Origin: an uncultured Gammaproteobacteria bacterium
GTDB taxonomy: Bacteria; Pseudomonadota; Gammaproteobacteria; HK1
Assembly (NCBI GenBank): GCA_958295835.1
Contig: OY282378.1
Span: 2,939,694-3,003,693, forward strand
DNA length: 64,000 nucleotides
Reading direction: 5' to 3'
Shown here in pieces: positions 34,933-45,206 of this stretch (position 1 is the first letter of the stretch; every line of letters starts with the position of its first letter). The position numbers were made by a program, and so were the translations under genes. Under the pieces are notes generated by a model, which was not told where the DNA came from, did no database searches, and was given only the letters and a program-made list of their open reading frames with translations.

Positions 34933-35763
34933 TCAGCCCCGCCCGTGCACGACGATCGGGCACTCCATCCGGTTCCCCCACTCCTGCCACGAAGCGATGT
35001 AGTTGCGCACGTTCCGATGCCCGAGCAGGCGCAGCGCCAGGTACGCATGCGCGGAGCGATAGCCGGTGTTGCAGTAGGCAATGACCGGTGTCTCGCGAGT
35101 GATCCCGACGGATGCGTAGCGCTCGCGCAACGCGTCGGCGTCCAGCATGCAGCCCTTGTCATCGAGGCTGTGGACCCATTCGAGGTGCACGGCGTTCGGC
35201 ACCGCCCCGGCCCGGGCAGCGCCGCGCGCGTCCTCGCCGTACCACTCCCCGTCGGTCCGGGTGTCGAGGATCACCGTCGATGGATCGCCAATGGCGGTGG
35301 CGACGTCCGACCAGGTCGCGCAGACCGATTGCACTGCTTCGCAGGGATACGCGCTCGCTTTCGGCGCCGTCGCCTCGTGGGCGAGCGGATGCCCGGCCGC
35401 CTCCCACGCGCGAACGCCGCCGTCGAGCATCGCGACCCGCTCGTGCCCGAGGTATTCGAGAAACCAGAAGGCTCGGGCCGCCGACTCGTCGGTGAATTCG
35501 CCGCATACCACGACCTCGTCTTCGCGCCGGATGCCGGCGCCCGCGATCTGGAACGCCCACATCCGGGTGAACGAGGCGAGCGGTGCGGGGTCGCTGTCGT
35601 AGGTATTGATCCCGTACACGCTGAAATGCCGGGCGCCGGGGATGTGCCCGTTCGCATAGCGTTCGCCGCGCCGGACGTCGAGCACGACGAGGCGTTCGTC
35701 GTCGAGGCGAGCGGCGAGGGTGGCGGGGTCCCACAGCGGTGATGCGGCAGCAGCAGAGGTCAT
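34933..35763 (-). CDS. Rhodanese-type sulfurtransferase (two domains)
   Basis: The 276-residue protein has two rhodanese domains. The N-terminal one (VVLDVRRGERYANGHIPGA) has CGEFTDESA at the loop position; the C-terminal one carries the active persulfide Cys in AYCNTGYRSAHAY. Such enzymes move sulfur from thiosulfate or mercaptopyruvate to cyanide or thiols. The active loop CNTGYRS has the six-residue size of rhodaneses. It precedes a 304-bp gap with a strong hairpin. Confidence 0.87.
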   Translation of the reverse strand: MTSAAAASPLWDPATLAARLDDERLVVLDVRRGERYANGHIPGARHFSVYGINTYDSDPAPLASFTRMWAFQIAGAGIRREDEVVVCGEFTDESAARAFWFLEYLGHERVAMLDGGVRAWEAAGHPLAHEATAPKASAYPCEAVQSVCATWSDVATAIGDPSTVILDTRTDGEWYGEDARGAARAGAVPNAVHLEWVHSLDDKGCMLDADALRERYASVGITRETPVIAYCNTGYRSAHAYLALRLLGHRNVRNYIASWQEWGNRMECPIVVHGRG

Positions 35764-36067
35764 TGGCCTGGTCTCCTCCGGAATTCCGGCCGGGAGTCGA
35801 TTTCGGTCACGTGCTCACCGGTTCTCTTGCGTTGAAGGCGGGAACGTACGTCCGGGGCGGGCGCGTCGCACCGACGGCGTACGGACAACGGTGGCGCCGT
35901 CGTTGTCGGGCGCTTCGTGACCGAGGAGTCGATGCGGAGCTGTCGGCGGAATCCGGGCAGGCGTCGATGCCCCGGCCGACGAGATCGGCCGGGGCGCATT
36001 GGAATCGCGTGTTGCTCATGCCCTGCGTCGCGTCGTCCGAAACGCGAGGCGGGTCGAACGAGCTTCG
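35764..36067. other. Intergenic region with an 11-bp perfect hairpin (35969-35995)
   Basis: The 304 bases hold no open frame with family features. A perfect stem GCCCCGGCCGA / TCGGCCGGGGC with a 5-nt loop sits 73 bp downstream of the aminotransferase stop and may serve as its transcription end, although there is no U-tract. The remainder is likely the leader of the sulfurtransferase gene. Confidence 0.45.
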
Positions 36068-37453
36068 CTACATCCAGCCTTCGGCCCGCACGTGCTCGAG
36101 GGTGTCGTCGAGCGCGAGCTCCCAGCGATCGAAGAGCATGTCGACCTCGGGCTCCTCGATGATGAGCGGCGGGCAGAACGCGATACGGATGCCGCCTCCG
36201 GTGCAGGCGCGCAGGAGCACCCCGCGCCGGGTGCAGGCATCGGTCACCCATGGGGCGAAGGACAGGTCGAAGCTCTCCTTCGTCTCCTTGTCCTTGACGA
36301 TCTCGACCGAGCCCACGAGACCCACCCCGGACGTATCGCCGACGAGCGGGTGACCCTCCAGTGCGGCGAGCCGCTCCTGCGCGTGCCTGCCGACCTTGCG
36401 GACGTGGGCGCCGATGTCCGTTTCGTCGTAGATCTTCAGCGTCTCCAGCGCCACCGCGGCGGGCACCGGGTGGCCGGAATACGTGAAGCCGGTGCCCAGG
36501 ATGCCGTTCTTGCCGGCAAATTCCCTGATCGGCCCGTAGACCTTCTCGTTGAGGATGACGGCCGAGATCGGCAGGTACGCCGAGGAGAGCTGCTTGGCGA
36601 TGACCATGATGTCGGGCCGGATGTCGAAGGTCTCGCACGCGAAGCGGTTGCCGGTGCGGAAGAAGCCGGTGATGACCTCGTCCGCGACCATCAGCACGTC
36701 GTACTTCGCGAGCACCGCCTGGATCTTCTCGAAATAGGTCCTGGGCGGGATGACCGCGCCACCTGCTCCCAACACCGGCTCGGCGACGAAGGCGGCCACC
36801 GTCTCCGGACCCTCGGCGAGGATGAGCTGCTCCAGCTCCTCCGCGCGCCGGCTCGCGAACGCCTCCTCGCTCTCGCCCGGATGAGCGTCGCGGTAGTAGT
36901 GGTGGCTGCCGGTATGGAGGATGTTCGGGATCGGCAGATCGAAGCCCTTGTGCATCGCGGGCAGGCCGGTGAGGGACCCCGACGACACGGCGATGCCGTG
37001 GTAGCCGTGCTCGCGGGCGATGATCTTCTTCTTCTCCGGCTTGCCCCGAGCGTTGTTGAAGTACCAGACGAACTTGACCATGTGGTCGTTCGCCTCGGAG
37101 CCCGAGTTCGCGAACCACACCCGCGCCATCGGCACCGGAGCGGAATCGAGCAGCCGCTCCGCCAGATCGATGGCGGGCATGTTCGAGCGCTGGAAGAACG
37201 TGTGGTAGGTCGGCAGCTTCCGCATCTGCGCGACCGCGGCCTGGATCAGGCGCTCGTTGCTGAACCCCAGCGCCGCGCACCACAGGCCCGCCATGCCCTC
37301 GATGTACTCGTTGCCTTCGAGGTCCTTGACGTACACCCCGTACCCCTCTTCGAGGATGAGCGGTCCATCTCTCTCGAGGCGGAGGGGATTGGTCATTCCA
37401 TGCAGGAGCGATGCGATATCGCGGGCATGGGGGGAGTTGAGTACCGCGGACAT
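36068..37453 (-). CDS. Class III aminotransferase (omega-amino acid/diamine:pyruvate type)
   Basis: The 461-residue PLP enzyme has the class III pattern: FANSGSEANDHMVK, the PLP-phosphate stretch YHGIAVSSGSLTG, EVLMVADEVITGF-like VLMVADEVITGFFRTG and the Schiff-base Lys in VIAKQLSSAYLP. The wording (SSGSLTG, ILHTGSHHYYRD, GFTYSGHPVPAAVAL) is that of SpuC/beta-alanine/taurine-pyruvate enzymes that use diamines or omega-amino acids with pyruvate. ATG 37453 has a perfect AAGGAGGT site. A 28-bp palindrome lies 65 bp upstream of it. The glutamine-synthetase-like gene is just upstream on the strand, so a pathway for amine use is possible. Confidence 0.88.
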   Translation of the reverse strand: MSAVLNSPHARDIASLLHGMTNPLRLERDGPLILEEGYGVYVKDLEGNEYIEGMAGLWCAALGFSNERLIQAAVAQMRKLPTYHTFFQRSNMPAIDLAERLLDSAPVPMARVWFANSGSEANDHMVKFVWYFNNARGKPEKKKIIAREHGYHGIAVSSGSLTGLPAMHKGFDLPIPNILHTGSHHYYRDAHPGESEEAFASRRAEELEQLILAEGPETVAAFVAEPVLGAGGAVIPPRTYFEKIQAVLAKYDVLMVADEVITGFFRTGNRFACETFDIRPDIMVIAKQLSSAYLPISAVILNEKVYGPIREFAGKNGILGTGFTYSGHPVPAAVALETLKIYDETDIGAHVRKVGRHAQERLAALEGHPLVGDTSGVGLVGSVEIVKDKETKESFDLSFAPWVTDACTRRGVLLRACTGGGIRIAFCPPLIIEEPEVDMLFDRWELALDDTLEHVRAEGWM

Positions 37454-37517
37454 GGTCGCGACCTCCTTTGGCGAGCCTGGATGCCGCACCGGAAAGGTGC
37501 GGGGCGTCGAGTGATTC

Positions 37518-37545
37518 GATCGATCGGCGGAGCCGCCGATCGATC
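37518..37545 (-). promoter_or_regulatory. 28-bp near-perfect palindrome upstream of the aminotransferase
   Basis: GATCGATCGGCGG, two bases, then its exact complement. It lies between the end of the glutamine synthetase-like gene and the start of the aminotransferase, on a strand where both are transcribed leftward. It could be an operator for a dimeric regulator or a terminator hairpin; no U-run follows it. Confidence 0.45.
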
Positions 37546-37692
37546 CGCACGTCGAAGTCTAAAGCCGGGCCTGGGAATGCGCCAGCCCGCATCCCGTTCC
37601 CCGTTCCGTACCGGCGCCCCGGATGAAGCACCGCCGCGGCGGGGCGGACCGCACCGCGCGCCGCCGCGGCCGGAGCACTCCAGAGACCGTCT

Positions 37693-39129
37693 TCAGAACC
37701 TGGTCAGGTACTGGTCGACCTCCCACTGCGAGACTTCGTTGTGGTAGTCCCACCATTCCCGGGTCTTGAGATCGACGTAGGCGTCGAACAGGTCCTTTCC
37801 CATCACCTGCTTGCCGAGCGGGTCGGCGGCGAACGCCTCGATCGCTTCCAGCAGGGTACGCGGAAGCAGCTTGACCCCCTTGCGTCCGAGCTGCGCGTCG
37901 CTCAGCAGGTACATGTTCTCGTCGATCGGATCCCCGGGGTCGAGGTCGTTCTCGATGCCGTCGAGACCCGCGGCGAGCATCATCGCCGCCCCCAGGTAGG
38001 GGTTCATCGAGGGGTCCACGGCGCGGCATTCCAGGCGCGCGGCCGACAGATAGGGTCCGTGCCCCTTGCCGCTCCCCTCGATATGCGGCCTGAGCTTGGG
38101 CACGCGCAGCATATGGGTGCGGTTGTTGCCCCCGTAGGAGACGAAGACCGGCGCCCACGTGAAGCCGGTCATGGAACCGGTCTTGATCAGGCGCTTGTAG
38201 GAGTTCACGGTCGGGCAGGTGGTGGCGACGACCGCCGCGGCATGTTTCCGTACCCCGCCCAGGAACTGGTAGGCGAGCCTGGACAGCCCGCAGCCGCGAG
38301 AGTCGCGGGCGTCCCCGCACAGGTTCCTGCCCGTCTTCGCGTCCGCCAGCGACATGTTGAAGTGCGCGCCGCTGCCGGTGCGGTTGGAGTAGGGCTTCGG
38401 CATGCAGGTCGCTTCCCAGCCGTGGCGGCGCGTGATCTCCTTCATCATCAGCCGCCACAGCACGAAGCGATCGGCCATGGTGAGGGCATCCGCGTAGGCG
38501 AAGTCGAACTCGAACTGCCCGTTGGCGTCTTCGTGGTCGAAGGAGTGCACGTCCCAGCCGAGCGTGTTCATGGCGCTCACGATCTCGTCCAGGAACCGGT
38601 AGTTGAGCAGCGTCCCGGCGAAATCGTAGGCGGCCTTGGCAAGGTCGTCGCGGTCCTGGTTGGGCACGATGCCCCGGCCCTCCCGGCGCACTACGTAGAC
38701 CTCGCATTCGATGCCGAGGTCGAACCTCAATCCGAGCGCCGCCGCGCGCTCCACCTGCTGCTGGAGGATGGTGCGCGAGCACATCGGCCAGGGCTCTTCG
38801 TGGTACTTGAGGTTTCCCGGGCACCAGGCGACCTCCGGCTCCCAGGGAAGCTGGGTGATCGCGGCAGGGTCGGGGTAGACCGCCAGCTCGTCGTCGTGCG
38901 GACCCTGGCCGAGGCCGTCGAGCGCCGCGCCGGTGAACAGCTCCGAGCCGCGCATCATGCGCGCGAAGTGCTCGATCGGCACGGCCTTGCCCTTGGGCAC
39001 GCCGTGCATGTCGACGTAGGACGAGAAGCAGTACTTGACGCCCTTCTCGCGTAGCTTCTCCTCGATGCCGCTCAACCGGGGCGCGCGTGCGCGGCCCTGC
39101 CGTGACGCCTTCTTCCTGCTGGCTGCCAT
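37693..39129 (-). CDS. Glutamine synthetase family protein, GlnT/gamma-glutamylmethylamide synthetase type
   Basis: The 478-residue enzyme is a GlnA-like ligase of glutamate and an amine with ATP. The substrate/metal Glu stretch ECEVYVV, KPYSNRTGSGAHFNMSL (in place of the KPLFGDNGSGMH motif) and the VNSYKRLI loop are all present. This wording, and the 450-480 length, fit the GlnT-III/GMAS group that makes gamma-glutamylmethylamide from methylamine or glutamine-like amides from others. With the MgsA/B-like genes at 27.4-29.0 kb it would suit an N-methylglutamate route, but the FMN subunit is missing here. ATG 39129 has GGAGGATG upstream; the frame reaches into a palindromic repeat. Confidence 0.85.
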   Translation of the reverse strand: MAASRKKASRQGRARAPRLSGIEEKLREKGVKYCFSSYVDMHGVPKGKAVPIEHFARMMRGSELFTGAALDGLGQGPHDDELAVYPDPAAITQLPWEPEVAWCPGNLKYHEEPWPMCSRTILQQQVERAAALGLRFDLGIECEVYVVRREGRGIVPNQDRDDLAKAAYDFAGTLLNYRFLDEIVSAMNTLGWDVHSFDHEDANGQFEFDFAYADALTMADRFVLWRLMMKEITRRHGWEATCMPKPYSNRTGSGAHFNMSLADAKTGRNLCGDARDSRGCGLSRLAYQFLGGVRKHAAAVVATTCPTVNSYKRLIKTGSMTGFTWAPVFVSYGGNNRTHMLRVPKLRPHIEGSGKGHGPYLSAARLECRAVDPSMNPYLGAAMMLAAGLDGIENDLDPGDPIDENMYLLSDAQLGRKGVKLLPRTLLEAIEAFAADPLGKQVMGKDLFDAYVDLKTREWWDYHNEVSQWEVDQYLTRF

Positions 39130-39145
39130 GCCTTCATCCTCCGTT

Positions 39146-39219
39146 GATTGGCGACCGCTGGCGCGTGCGCCCCGGCCAGCGCCGTGGACGGGCGAGGAAC
39201 GGTCTCGTCCCATACGAGT
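39146..39219 (+). repeat. Dispersed palindromic repeat, copy C
   Basis: A degenerate short copy: the hairpin is damaged (gcgaccgctggcgcgtgcgc) but the block GCCGTGGACGGGCGAGGAAC and the CATACGAGT end are close to the other copies. It sits 17 bp upstream of the glutamine synthetase-like start, so it lies in that gene's leader or promoter. Confidence 0.75.
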
Positions 39220-39307
39220 CCGCGGGCTTCCCCGGTGTGAGGCGCCCGTGGATGATCCGACGAAAGGCGTCCTGCACCGAACCGTTCGGGCTGCCTGTCC
39301 CCGCGCG

Positions 39308-39463
39308 TCATTGTCCGCGCAGGGCCATCCCGATCAATACGCCGCCCCATACGAACAGGACGATCGCGAGGTGGAAGAACCAGGGCACCGCCGACTCCCC
39401 CGACATCACGAGCAGGCCGAGCGCGCTGACACCGATACCCGCAAGGAGCTTCGGCTTGTTCAC
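39308..39463 (-). CDS. Small membrane protein, 51 aa
   Basis: The GTG frame encodes two hydrophobic helices: LLAGIGVSALGLLV and WFFHLAIVLFVWGGVLIGMAL. No family is recognised. Its codon pattern differs from random antisense and it lies on the same strand as its neighbours, between the glutamine synthetase-like gene and the luciferase-like gene, but there is no proof of expression. Similar short helix-pair proteins often accompany transport or oxidoreductase genes. Confidence 0.45.
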   Translation of the reverse strand: MNKPKLLAGIGVSALGLLVMSGESAVPWFFHLAIVLFVWGGVLIGMALRGQ

Positions 39464-39600
39464 CGTTCGAGGGCCGTGGGCGAGGCAGGCGCCGCGGACG
39501 CGGGGGAATGACCGTCGATGCAACCGGTACTCATCCCTGTCTGCGACTTGAAACGTCGAGTCACGTCCGGCGCGCAGCATGCGTCTGGTCGCGGACCGCC

Positions 39601-40779
39601 CTACGCCGCCACGCTCTCGGCCGGCGCGGGCCGGAACGCCGGCATCACCTCCGCCGCGAAGCGCTCCAGTTGCTCCAGCATCACCGATTCGGGCGTGCCC
39701 ATGCTCGATTGCACGTTGACCGTATCGAGCCCCGGGAACTGTTCCTGGAGTGCCTGGAGATAGACGATCATCTCTTCGGCGGTGCCGCAGAACCACGAGC
39801 GGGACTGCATCTGCCGATCGATGGTCGGAAAGCCGACGTCAGCCCAGCCACCGCGTTGTGCGACCGCCGCGGCCTGCTCGTCGGTGAGCCCGCGGAAGAA
39901 CCCCAGCGGCGCGAACATCTTCGCGTGCTCCTCGTAGTAGGGCGTCGCCTCGCGCACCGCCTGCTCCCGGCTGTCGGCGAGATGGAAGTTGACGCCCACG
40001 CAGATCCCCTCGCCGAGCTCCGCGTCGATGCCGGCGCGGGCCAGCGCGTCCCGGTAGCCGACCACCGGCCCCTCGCCGAGCAGGGCCGAGCCGCCTCCGA
40101 CGATGCCCCTGATCCCATGCCTGACCATGAAGTCGAGCCCGCGCGGGCTCGCGCTGACGATGGGTTGCCAGCATTCCACCGGCAGGTGCTTCGGGCGCGG
40201 CACCAGCGTGATTTCCTCCAGCTCGTAGCCGCGGTACGGGAGCTTCGGGGGGATGGTGTAGTGCCTGCCGTGGTGCGAGAAGCTCTCGTTGTTGAATGCC
40301 TTGAAGATGACGTCGACCTGCTCCTCGAACATCTCCCGGTTGAGCGCCTGATCCATCATGACCCCACCGAGGGCCTCGACCTCGCGGGTGTGGTAACCGC
40401 GCCCGACCCCGAAGACCACGCGCCCGCCGGTGAGGACGTCGGCGGTCGCATAGTCCTCGGCCAGACGCAGCGGGTGCCACATCGGGCAGATATTGAAGCC
40501 GCAGCCGATCCGCAGCCGATCCGTCACGTGCGAGAGATGCACCGCCACCATCAGGATGTTGGGGATGCACTCGTAGCCTTCATGCTGGAAGTGGTGCTCG
40601 GCAAGCCAGAACGTGTCGTAGCCGAGCCGGTCCATGCACTTCGCGATCGCCTCGGTCTTCGAGAACACCGTCATGAGGTGCTCGTTCGGATAGCGGCGCT
40701 CGTTCGCGGGAGTCGCATCCTGGCCCATGTCACCGAGGTCGACGTGACCCGCGTAAAGCGACGAGAACTTGCTGATCAT
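39601..40779 (-). CDS. Luciferase-like (LLM class) flavin-dependent oxidoreductase
   Basis: The 392-residue TIM-barrel protein has the bacterial luciferase-like pattern: DTFWLAEHHFQHEGY, FNICPMWHPLRLAEDYATAD, GGRVVFGVGRGYHTREVEALG and PVECWQPIVSASPRGLDF. Such enzymes use reduced FMN or F420 to oxygenate or reduce small organic substrates; the substrate here is unknown. ATG 40779 is preceded by AGGGGGA. It is divergent from hisC with a 227-bp intergenic space that must hold both promoters, though none was clear to me. Confidence 0.85.
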   Translation of the reverse strand: MISKFSSLYAGHVDLGDMGQDATPANERRYPNEHLMTVFSKTEAIAKCMDRLGYDTFWLAEHHFQHEGYECIPNILMVAVHLSHVTDRLRIGCGFNICPMWHPLRLAEDYATADVLTGGRVVFGVGRGYHTREVEALGGVMMDQALNREMFEEQVDVIFKAFNNESFSHHGRHYTIPPKLPYRGYELEEITLVPRPKHLPVECWQPIVSASPRGLDFMVRHGIRGIVGGGSALLGEGPVVGYRDALARAGIDAELGEGICVGVNFHLADSREQAVREATPYYEEHAKMFAPLGFFRGLTDEQAAAVAQRGGWADVGFPTIDRQMQSRSWFCGTAEEMIVYLQALQEQFPGLDTVNVQSSMGTPESVMLEQLERFAAEVMPAFRPAPAESVAA

Positions 40780-41006
40780 CGTGGTTCCCCCTGGATTCTG
40801 CGCGTCGCGACGGCCGCCGGCACGGCCGCTGCCCTCGTCCCGGAACCTATCACGAGAGCACGCGGCCCGCGAACCCGAGCCGGTGAGCCTGGGGCCCATG
40901 GATCCTCCATGCCGGGCCTCCTCCGCGCGGCCGGTGGCTCGATCGGACAGGTGGAGACTATGCTATCCGTTCCGTCGCAGGAGACTGCCTCGCTTCCCGA
41001 CCGCCG

Positions 41007-42113
41007 ATGAACCCGCCACCGTTGCGCGCGCTGCTCAACCCGCACCTCGCGGACCTGGAGGAGTACGCGCCGATCGAGCCCTTCGAGGTGCTGAGCGCCC
41101 GGCTCGGGATCCCCGCCGAGCGCATCGTCAAGCTCGACGCGAACGAGAACCCGTACGGCCCCGTGCCGGCGGTGGCCGAGGCGCTTGCGCGCCATCCGCA
41201 TTTCCACATCTACCCCGACCCCCGGCAGTCGATGCTGCGCGATGCGCTCGGCGCGTTCATCGGCGTCCCCGCCGCCCACATCCTCCCGGGGCAGGGAGCC
41301 GACGAGCTGATCGACTCTCTCTGCCGGCTCTTCCTCGCGCCCGGGGATGCGGTGATCAACGCTCCGCCGACGTTCGGGATGTACGGCTTCGATGCCCGGC
41401 TCGCGGGCGCGGAGGTCCTCGACGTCCCCCGGCGCGACGATTTCACCCCGGACATCGAGGCGATCGCCGCCGCGGCCGAAACGCGCCGCGCGAAGCTCCT
41501 GTTCCTCGCCTCCCCGAACAATCCCTCCGGCGGCTGGCTCGACGACGATGCGCTCGACCGGCTCCTCGCGCTGCCGCTGGTCGCAGTGCTCGACGAGGCG
41601 TACGTCGAGTTCGCCGATTACCCGAGCCGGGTCCCCCGGGTGCTCGATCACGACAACCTCGTGGTGCTGCGTACGTTCAGCAAGGCGGCGGGCATCGCAG
41701 GGCTCAGGCTCGGCTACGGGATCTTCCCGGAATGGCTGATGCGCGAGCTGTGGAAGTTCAAGCAGCCCTACAACGTCAACGTCGCGGCGAGTGTCGCGGG
41801 CATCGCGAGCCTGCGCCATGCCGATCGGATTGCCGCGGTGGTCGCGACGCTCAAGGCGGAGCGGTCACGGCTCTACGAAATGCTCGCGTCCCTCCCGGGC
41901 ATCGAGGCGGTCCCCGGCTCACAGGCGAACTTCATCCTGTGCCGGGTCGTGCGGCGGGACGCACGTGATCTCAAGCTCTCGCTCGAACGCCGCGGGATCC
42001 TCGTGCGGCATTACGACAAGCCCGGGCTCGACAACTGCATCCGCATCTCGGTCGGCCGCCCGGAGCACACCGACGCACTCATCGGCGCCCTGCGGGCGGA
42101 GGACGGACCATGA
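41007..42113 (+). CDS. hisC: Histidinol-phosphate aminotransferase
   Basis: HisC converts imidazole acetol phosphate and glutamate to histidinol phosphate. The 368-residue type I/II PLP enzyme has [11 protein letters not shown], the [10 protein letters not shown] region, DEAYVEFAD and the PLP-Lys in [17 protein letters not shown]. It is not in a his operon here. It overlaps ppc by 4 bp (ATGA), so the two are co-translated, which is an unusual pairing. Paralogues with other aromatic substrates exist, so the name is probable rather than certain. Confidence 0.87.
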   Translation: MNPPPLRALLNPHLADLEEYAPIEPFEVLSARLGIPAERIVKLDANENPYGPVPAVAEALARHPHFHIYPDPRQSMLRDALGAFIGVPAAHILPGQGADELIDSLCRLFLAPGDAVINAPPTFGMYGFDARLAGAEVLDVPRRDDFTPDIEAIAAAAETRRAKLLFLASPNNPSGGWLDDDALDRLLALPLVAVLDEAYVEFADYPSRVPRVLDHDNLVVLRTFSKAAGIAGLRLGYGIFPEWLMRELWKFKQPYNVNVAASVAGIASLRHADRIAAVVATLKAERSRLYEMLASLPGIEAVPGSQANFILCRVVRRDARDLKLSLERRGILVRHYDKPGLDNCIRISVGRPEHTDALIGALRAEDGP

Positions 42114-45100
42114 GCGGCGCACCCGATCCCGGCCGCCGGCTGCGCGCCGAGCTGGAGACGGTGCTGGCCGGGACCGACACCCCCCTGACGCCCGAAGGAG
42201 CGGCCCTGTTTCCTGCCGGCACCGGAGTCGGACACACCGTCCTCGACCGCGAGATGCGCCATGAGCTCGCGGCCCTGCGCGCCGCCCGCGATGCCGACCC
42301 GTTCAGCAACCCGATCCATCTCCTGGCGCTGCGCCTGAGCCGCCGCATCGACGCGGGAGAGGTGTCGTTCTCCGACGTCGAGCAGTTGATCCAGCGCCTG
42401 ACCGCCGATGCCTTCCTGGCCGGCGCCGAACGCCTGGCCGCCCGCATCGGCGAAACCGATCCTGCCGCCAATGCGCGGATCGTGCGTCGGCTGATCGTGG
42501 ATCTCGCCCGCGACCCCGAGAGCGGGATCACGACGCCCTTCGAGACCTTCCGGGCGGCGGTGGAGCGGGCGCCCTTCGGCATCGTCTTCACCGCGCATCC
42601 GACCTTCGCCCTCTCCCAGCGGCTGCTGCGCATCCAGGCGCAGCTCGCCACCGGTCACGACGATCGGGGTCGGCGGCTCTCGGCCCCCGCCCGCGCCACC
42701 CTGGTCCGCCGGGCACTGGCCGCGGAGCACCGGTCCGAGGCGGTGCTCGATCTCGGAACCGAACACGCCTTTTCGCTCACCGCCATCGCCGGCACGCGGG
42801 ACGCCCTGATCCGGGTCTACGAGATCGTCTTCGAGGTGGCGCGCGAGGTCTGGCCCGAGCGCTGGCTGGAGCTCAGGCCCCGGCTGCTGACGATCGCGAG
42901 CTGGGTCGGCTACGACCTCGACGGGAGGGCCGACATCGGCTGGTCGGAGACCTTCCACCGGCGCCTGATCGTCCAGAGGCGCCAGCTCGTCCATTACCGC
43001 GACACGGTGGTCGATCTGAATGGCGCCACGAGCAACGCACCGGACGCCGAGGCCCTGCGCCACATCCTGGAGCTGATGGAAAGCCGCCTCGATCTGGCGA
43101 TACGCACGGTGGAGGAAGAGATCGCGGTCTTCGGCCGCCCCCAGCCGGACTCCGCGCACCGGGCCGGACACGTGAGCCGGATCGCCCGGCGCATGTACGC
43201 CGATCGCGAGCGCCGGCTGACGCGGGCGGAACCGCTCATCGAGCTGGTCGAGCGCGCCATCGCCCGCGCGGCCGGGCTTGCCGGGGACGCGGCGGCGGCG
43301 ACGCTCGGCCGGCTCGCCGTCCTGCGCGCGGAGCTGGCGAACTTCGGCCTGGGCATGGCGCATACCCACGTGCGGCTCAACGCGACCCAGCTCCACAACG
43401 CCATCCGCCGCGAGATCGGCATGGAGGCGGCGCCCGACGACCCCAGCCACCGGCGCAGCTACACCGCCGCCGTCAACGTCCTGCTGGACGAGGTCGAGCC
43501 CGTCACCATCAACTTCGGCTCGCTCCTGAACGAGGGCGCGTCGGCGAAACGGCTGATGATGGTCGTCGCGCAGATGCTGAAGTACGTGGACGCGACGACG
43601 CCGGTGCGCTTTCTCATCGCGGAATGCGAAACCTCGTTCACGCTGCTGACCGCGCTCTATTTCGCGAAGCTGTTCGGCGTTGCCGGCCAGGTCGAGATCT
43701 CCCCGCTGTTCGAGACCCGCAAGGCGCTGGAGCGGGGCCCGCGGGTGATCGAAGAGCTCCTGGAGAACCCGCACTACCGCGCCTATGTCGAGGAGACCGG
43801 GCGCCTGTGCGTGCAGACCGGCTATTCCGATACGGGACGCAATCTGGGGCAGACCGTCGCGGGCGCCTCGGTCGAGCGCATGCGCATGCGGATCGGCGAG
43901 GTCTTCGCCCGCCACGATCTGCGGGGCGTCGAGCTGCTGATCTTCGACACCCACGGCGAGTCGATCGGCCGCGGCGCCCATCCGGCGAGCTTCGGTGACC
44001 GCCTGCGCTACGTCTCCCCCCCGGAGAGCCGCCGCCGCTTCGCCCGCGACGGCACCGTCTTCAAGCAGGAGACGAGCTTCCAGGGCGGCGATGGCTACGT
44101 CTGGTTCTTCACCCCGGCAGCCGCCTTCGCGAGCGTGACCCGCATCCTGGAGTTTGCGCTGACCCCGCCCGACGAGGACGGCGACCCGTTCTACGAGGAG
44201 GCCGACTACATCGCCGAGTTCTTCACCACCATCCAGTTCTTCTACGACTCGGTGATGCACGACCCCGACTACGCGGCGCTGCTCGGCGCGTTCGGCACCA
44301 ACATGTCGTACCCGACCGGCAGCCGCTCGCTACGCCGCCAGCACGAGCCCGGCACGACGGCCGACCTCGCCCATCCCTCCCAGCTTCGCGCGATCCCGCA
44401 CAACGCGACGTTGCAGCAGCTCGGCTATCTCGCCAACACGCTGGCCGGCGCCGGGCGGGCGATCCGCAAGAATCCGGCGGCGTTCAGAGCGATGTACGAC
44501 GCATCGCCGCGTTTTCGCCGGATGTTCGGCATGATCACCTGGGCGCTGGCGTTCAGCGACACCGACGTGCTGAAGGCATACGTGGATACGCTGGACCCGG
44601 GGGCGTGGCTGCTGCGCATGGGGCGTCCCCGGATCGAGGGCGGGCGTTTCGACGAGCTGCGCACCATCAGCGGATTCATCGAAGGCCATGCCCCTCACGA
44701 CCGGCTGAACAGCATTCTGCGCAAGCTGGAGCGCGATCTCTTCGACATGCGGCACGCGCTGGCCGGCGACGTCGGCCTGGAGGTGGACGTGCCGGCGGCC
44801 CTGACCGAGGATCTGCGTCTGCTGCACGTGATCCGTATCACGCTGATCCAGCGCATCTTCATGCTGGCGACGCATATCCCGGAGTTCAGCCTGCGCTACG
44901 AGCTGTCCCCCGAGGAGGTGCACGCCCGCATCCTCGGACTCGACATCGACGGAGCGCTGGAAGTGCTGCGGGCGATCTTCCCGCAGGACAACAGCGCCGG
45001 CCGGCCCGAGGACTTCGGCGAGCCCGCGACCTACGAGACCGACACCGGGCAGTCCTATGCCCGGGAGCATGCACGCATCTTCCGGCCCATGGGCAGCCTG

Positions 45101-45160
45101 TACGAGCTGGTGCGCCGGACCGGCTCGGGGATCAATCACATCATCGGGGCGGTGGGCTGA
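42110..45160 (+). CDS. ppc: Phosphoenolpyruvate carboxylase-like protein, divergent
   Basis: The 1016-residue protein has the PEPC length and fold marks: FTAHPTF (His about 163), ISPLFET, and the [12 protein letters not shown] block (about 571) that parallels GYSDSxKDAG. It would make oxaloacetate from PEP and bicarbonate. The second active-site loop reads [10 protein letters not shown] where normal enzymes have FHGRGGSIGRG, so two residues including one catalytic-loop Arg are lost, and the C-terminus ends IIGAVG instead of QNTG. A subfamily with a changed reaction or regulation is possible. It is translationally coupled to hisC. Confidence 0.82.
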   Translation: MSGAPDPGRRLRAELETVLAGTDTPLTPEGAALFPAGTGVGHTVLDREMRHELAALRAARDADPFSNPIHLLALRLSRRIDAGEVSFSDVEQLIQRLTADAFLAGAERLAARIGETDPAANARIVRRLIVDLARDPESGITTPFETFRAAVERAPFGIVFTAHPTFALSQRLLRIQAQLATGHDDRGRRLSAPARATLVRRALAAEHRSEAVLDLGTEHAFSLTAIAGTRDALIRVYEIVFEVAREVWPERWLELRPRLLTIASWVGYDLDGRADIGWSETFHRRLIVQRRQLVHYRDTVVDLNGATSNAPDAEALRHILELMESRLDLAIRTVEEEIAVFGRPQPDSAHRAGHVSRIARRMYADRERRLTRAEPLIELVERAIARAAGLAGDAAAATLGRLAVLRAELANFGLGMAHTHVRLNATQLHNAIRREIGMEAAPDDPSHRRSYTAAVNVLLDEVEPVTINFGSLLNEGASAKRLMMVVAQMLKYVDATTPVRFLIAECETSFTLLTALYFAKLFGVAGQVEISPLFETRKALERGPRVIEELLENPHYRAYVEETGRLCVQTGYSDTGRNLGQTVAGASVERMRMRIGEVFARHDLRGVELLIFDTHGESIGRGAHPASFGDRLRYVSPPESRRRFARDGTVFKQETSFQGGDGYVWFFTPAAAFASVTRILEFALTPPDEDGDPFYEEADYIAEFFTTIQFFYDSVMHDPDYAALLGAFGTNMSYPTGSRSLRRQHEPGTTADLAHPSQLRAIPHNATLQQLGYLANTLAGAGRAIRKNPAAFRAMYDASPRFRRMFGMITWALAFSDTDVLKAYVDTLDPGAWLLRMGRPRIEGGRFDELRTISGFIEGHAPHDRLNSILRKLERDLFDMRHALAGDVGLEVDVPAALTEDLRLLHVIRITLIQRIFMLATHIPEFSLRYELSPEEVHARILGLDIDGALEVLRAIFPQDNSAGRPEDFGEPATYETDTGQSYAREHARIFRPMGSLYELVRRTGSGINHIIGAVG

Positions 45161-45206
45161 GCGCCGGGCCGTCTTTCCGGGTGACGGGACGGTCGAGGCC
45201 GGTCGT

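Noticed and set aside
39130..39213. Longer start of the glutamine synthetase-like gene
   Set aside because: The extra codons are repeat-derived; GGAGG precedes ATG 39129.
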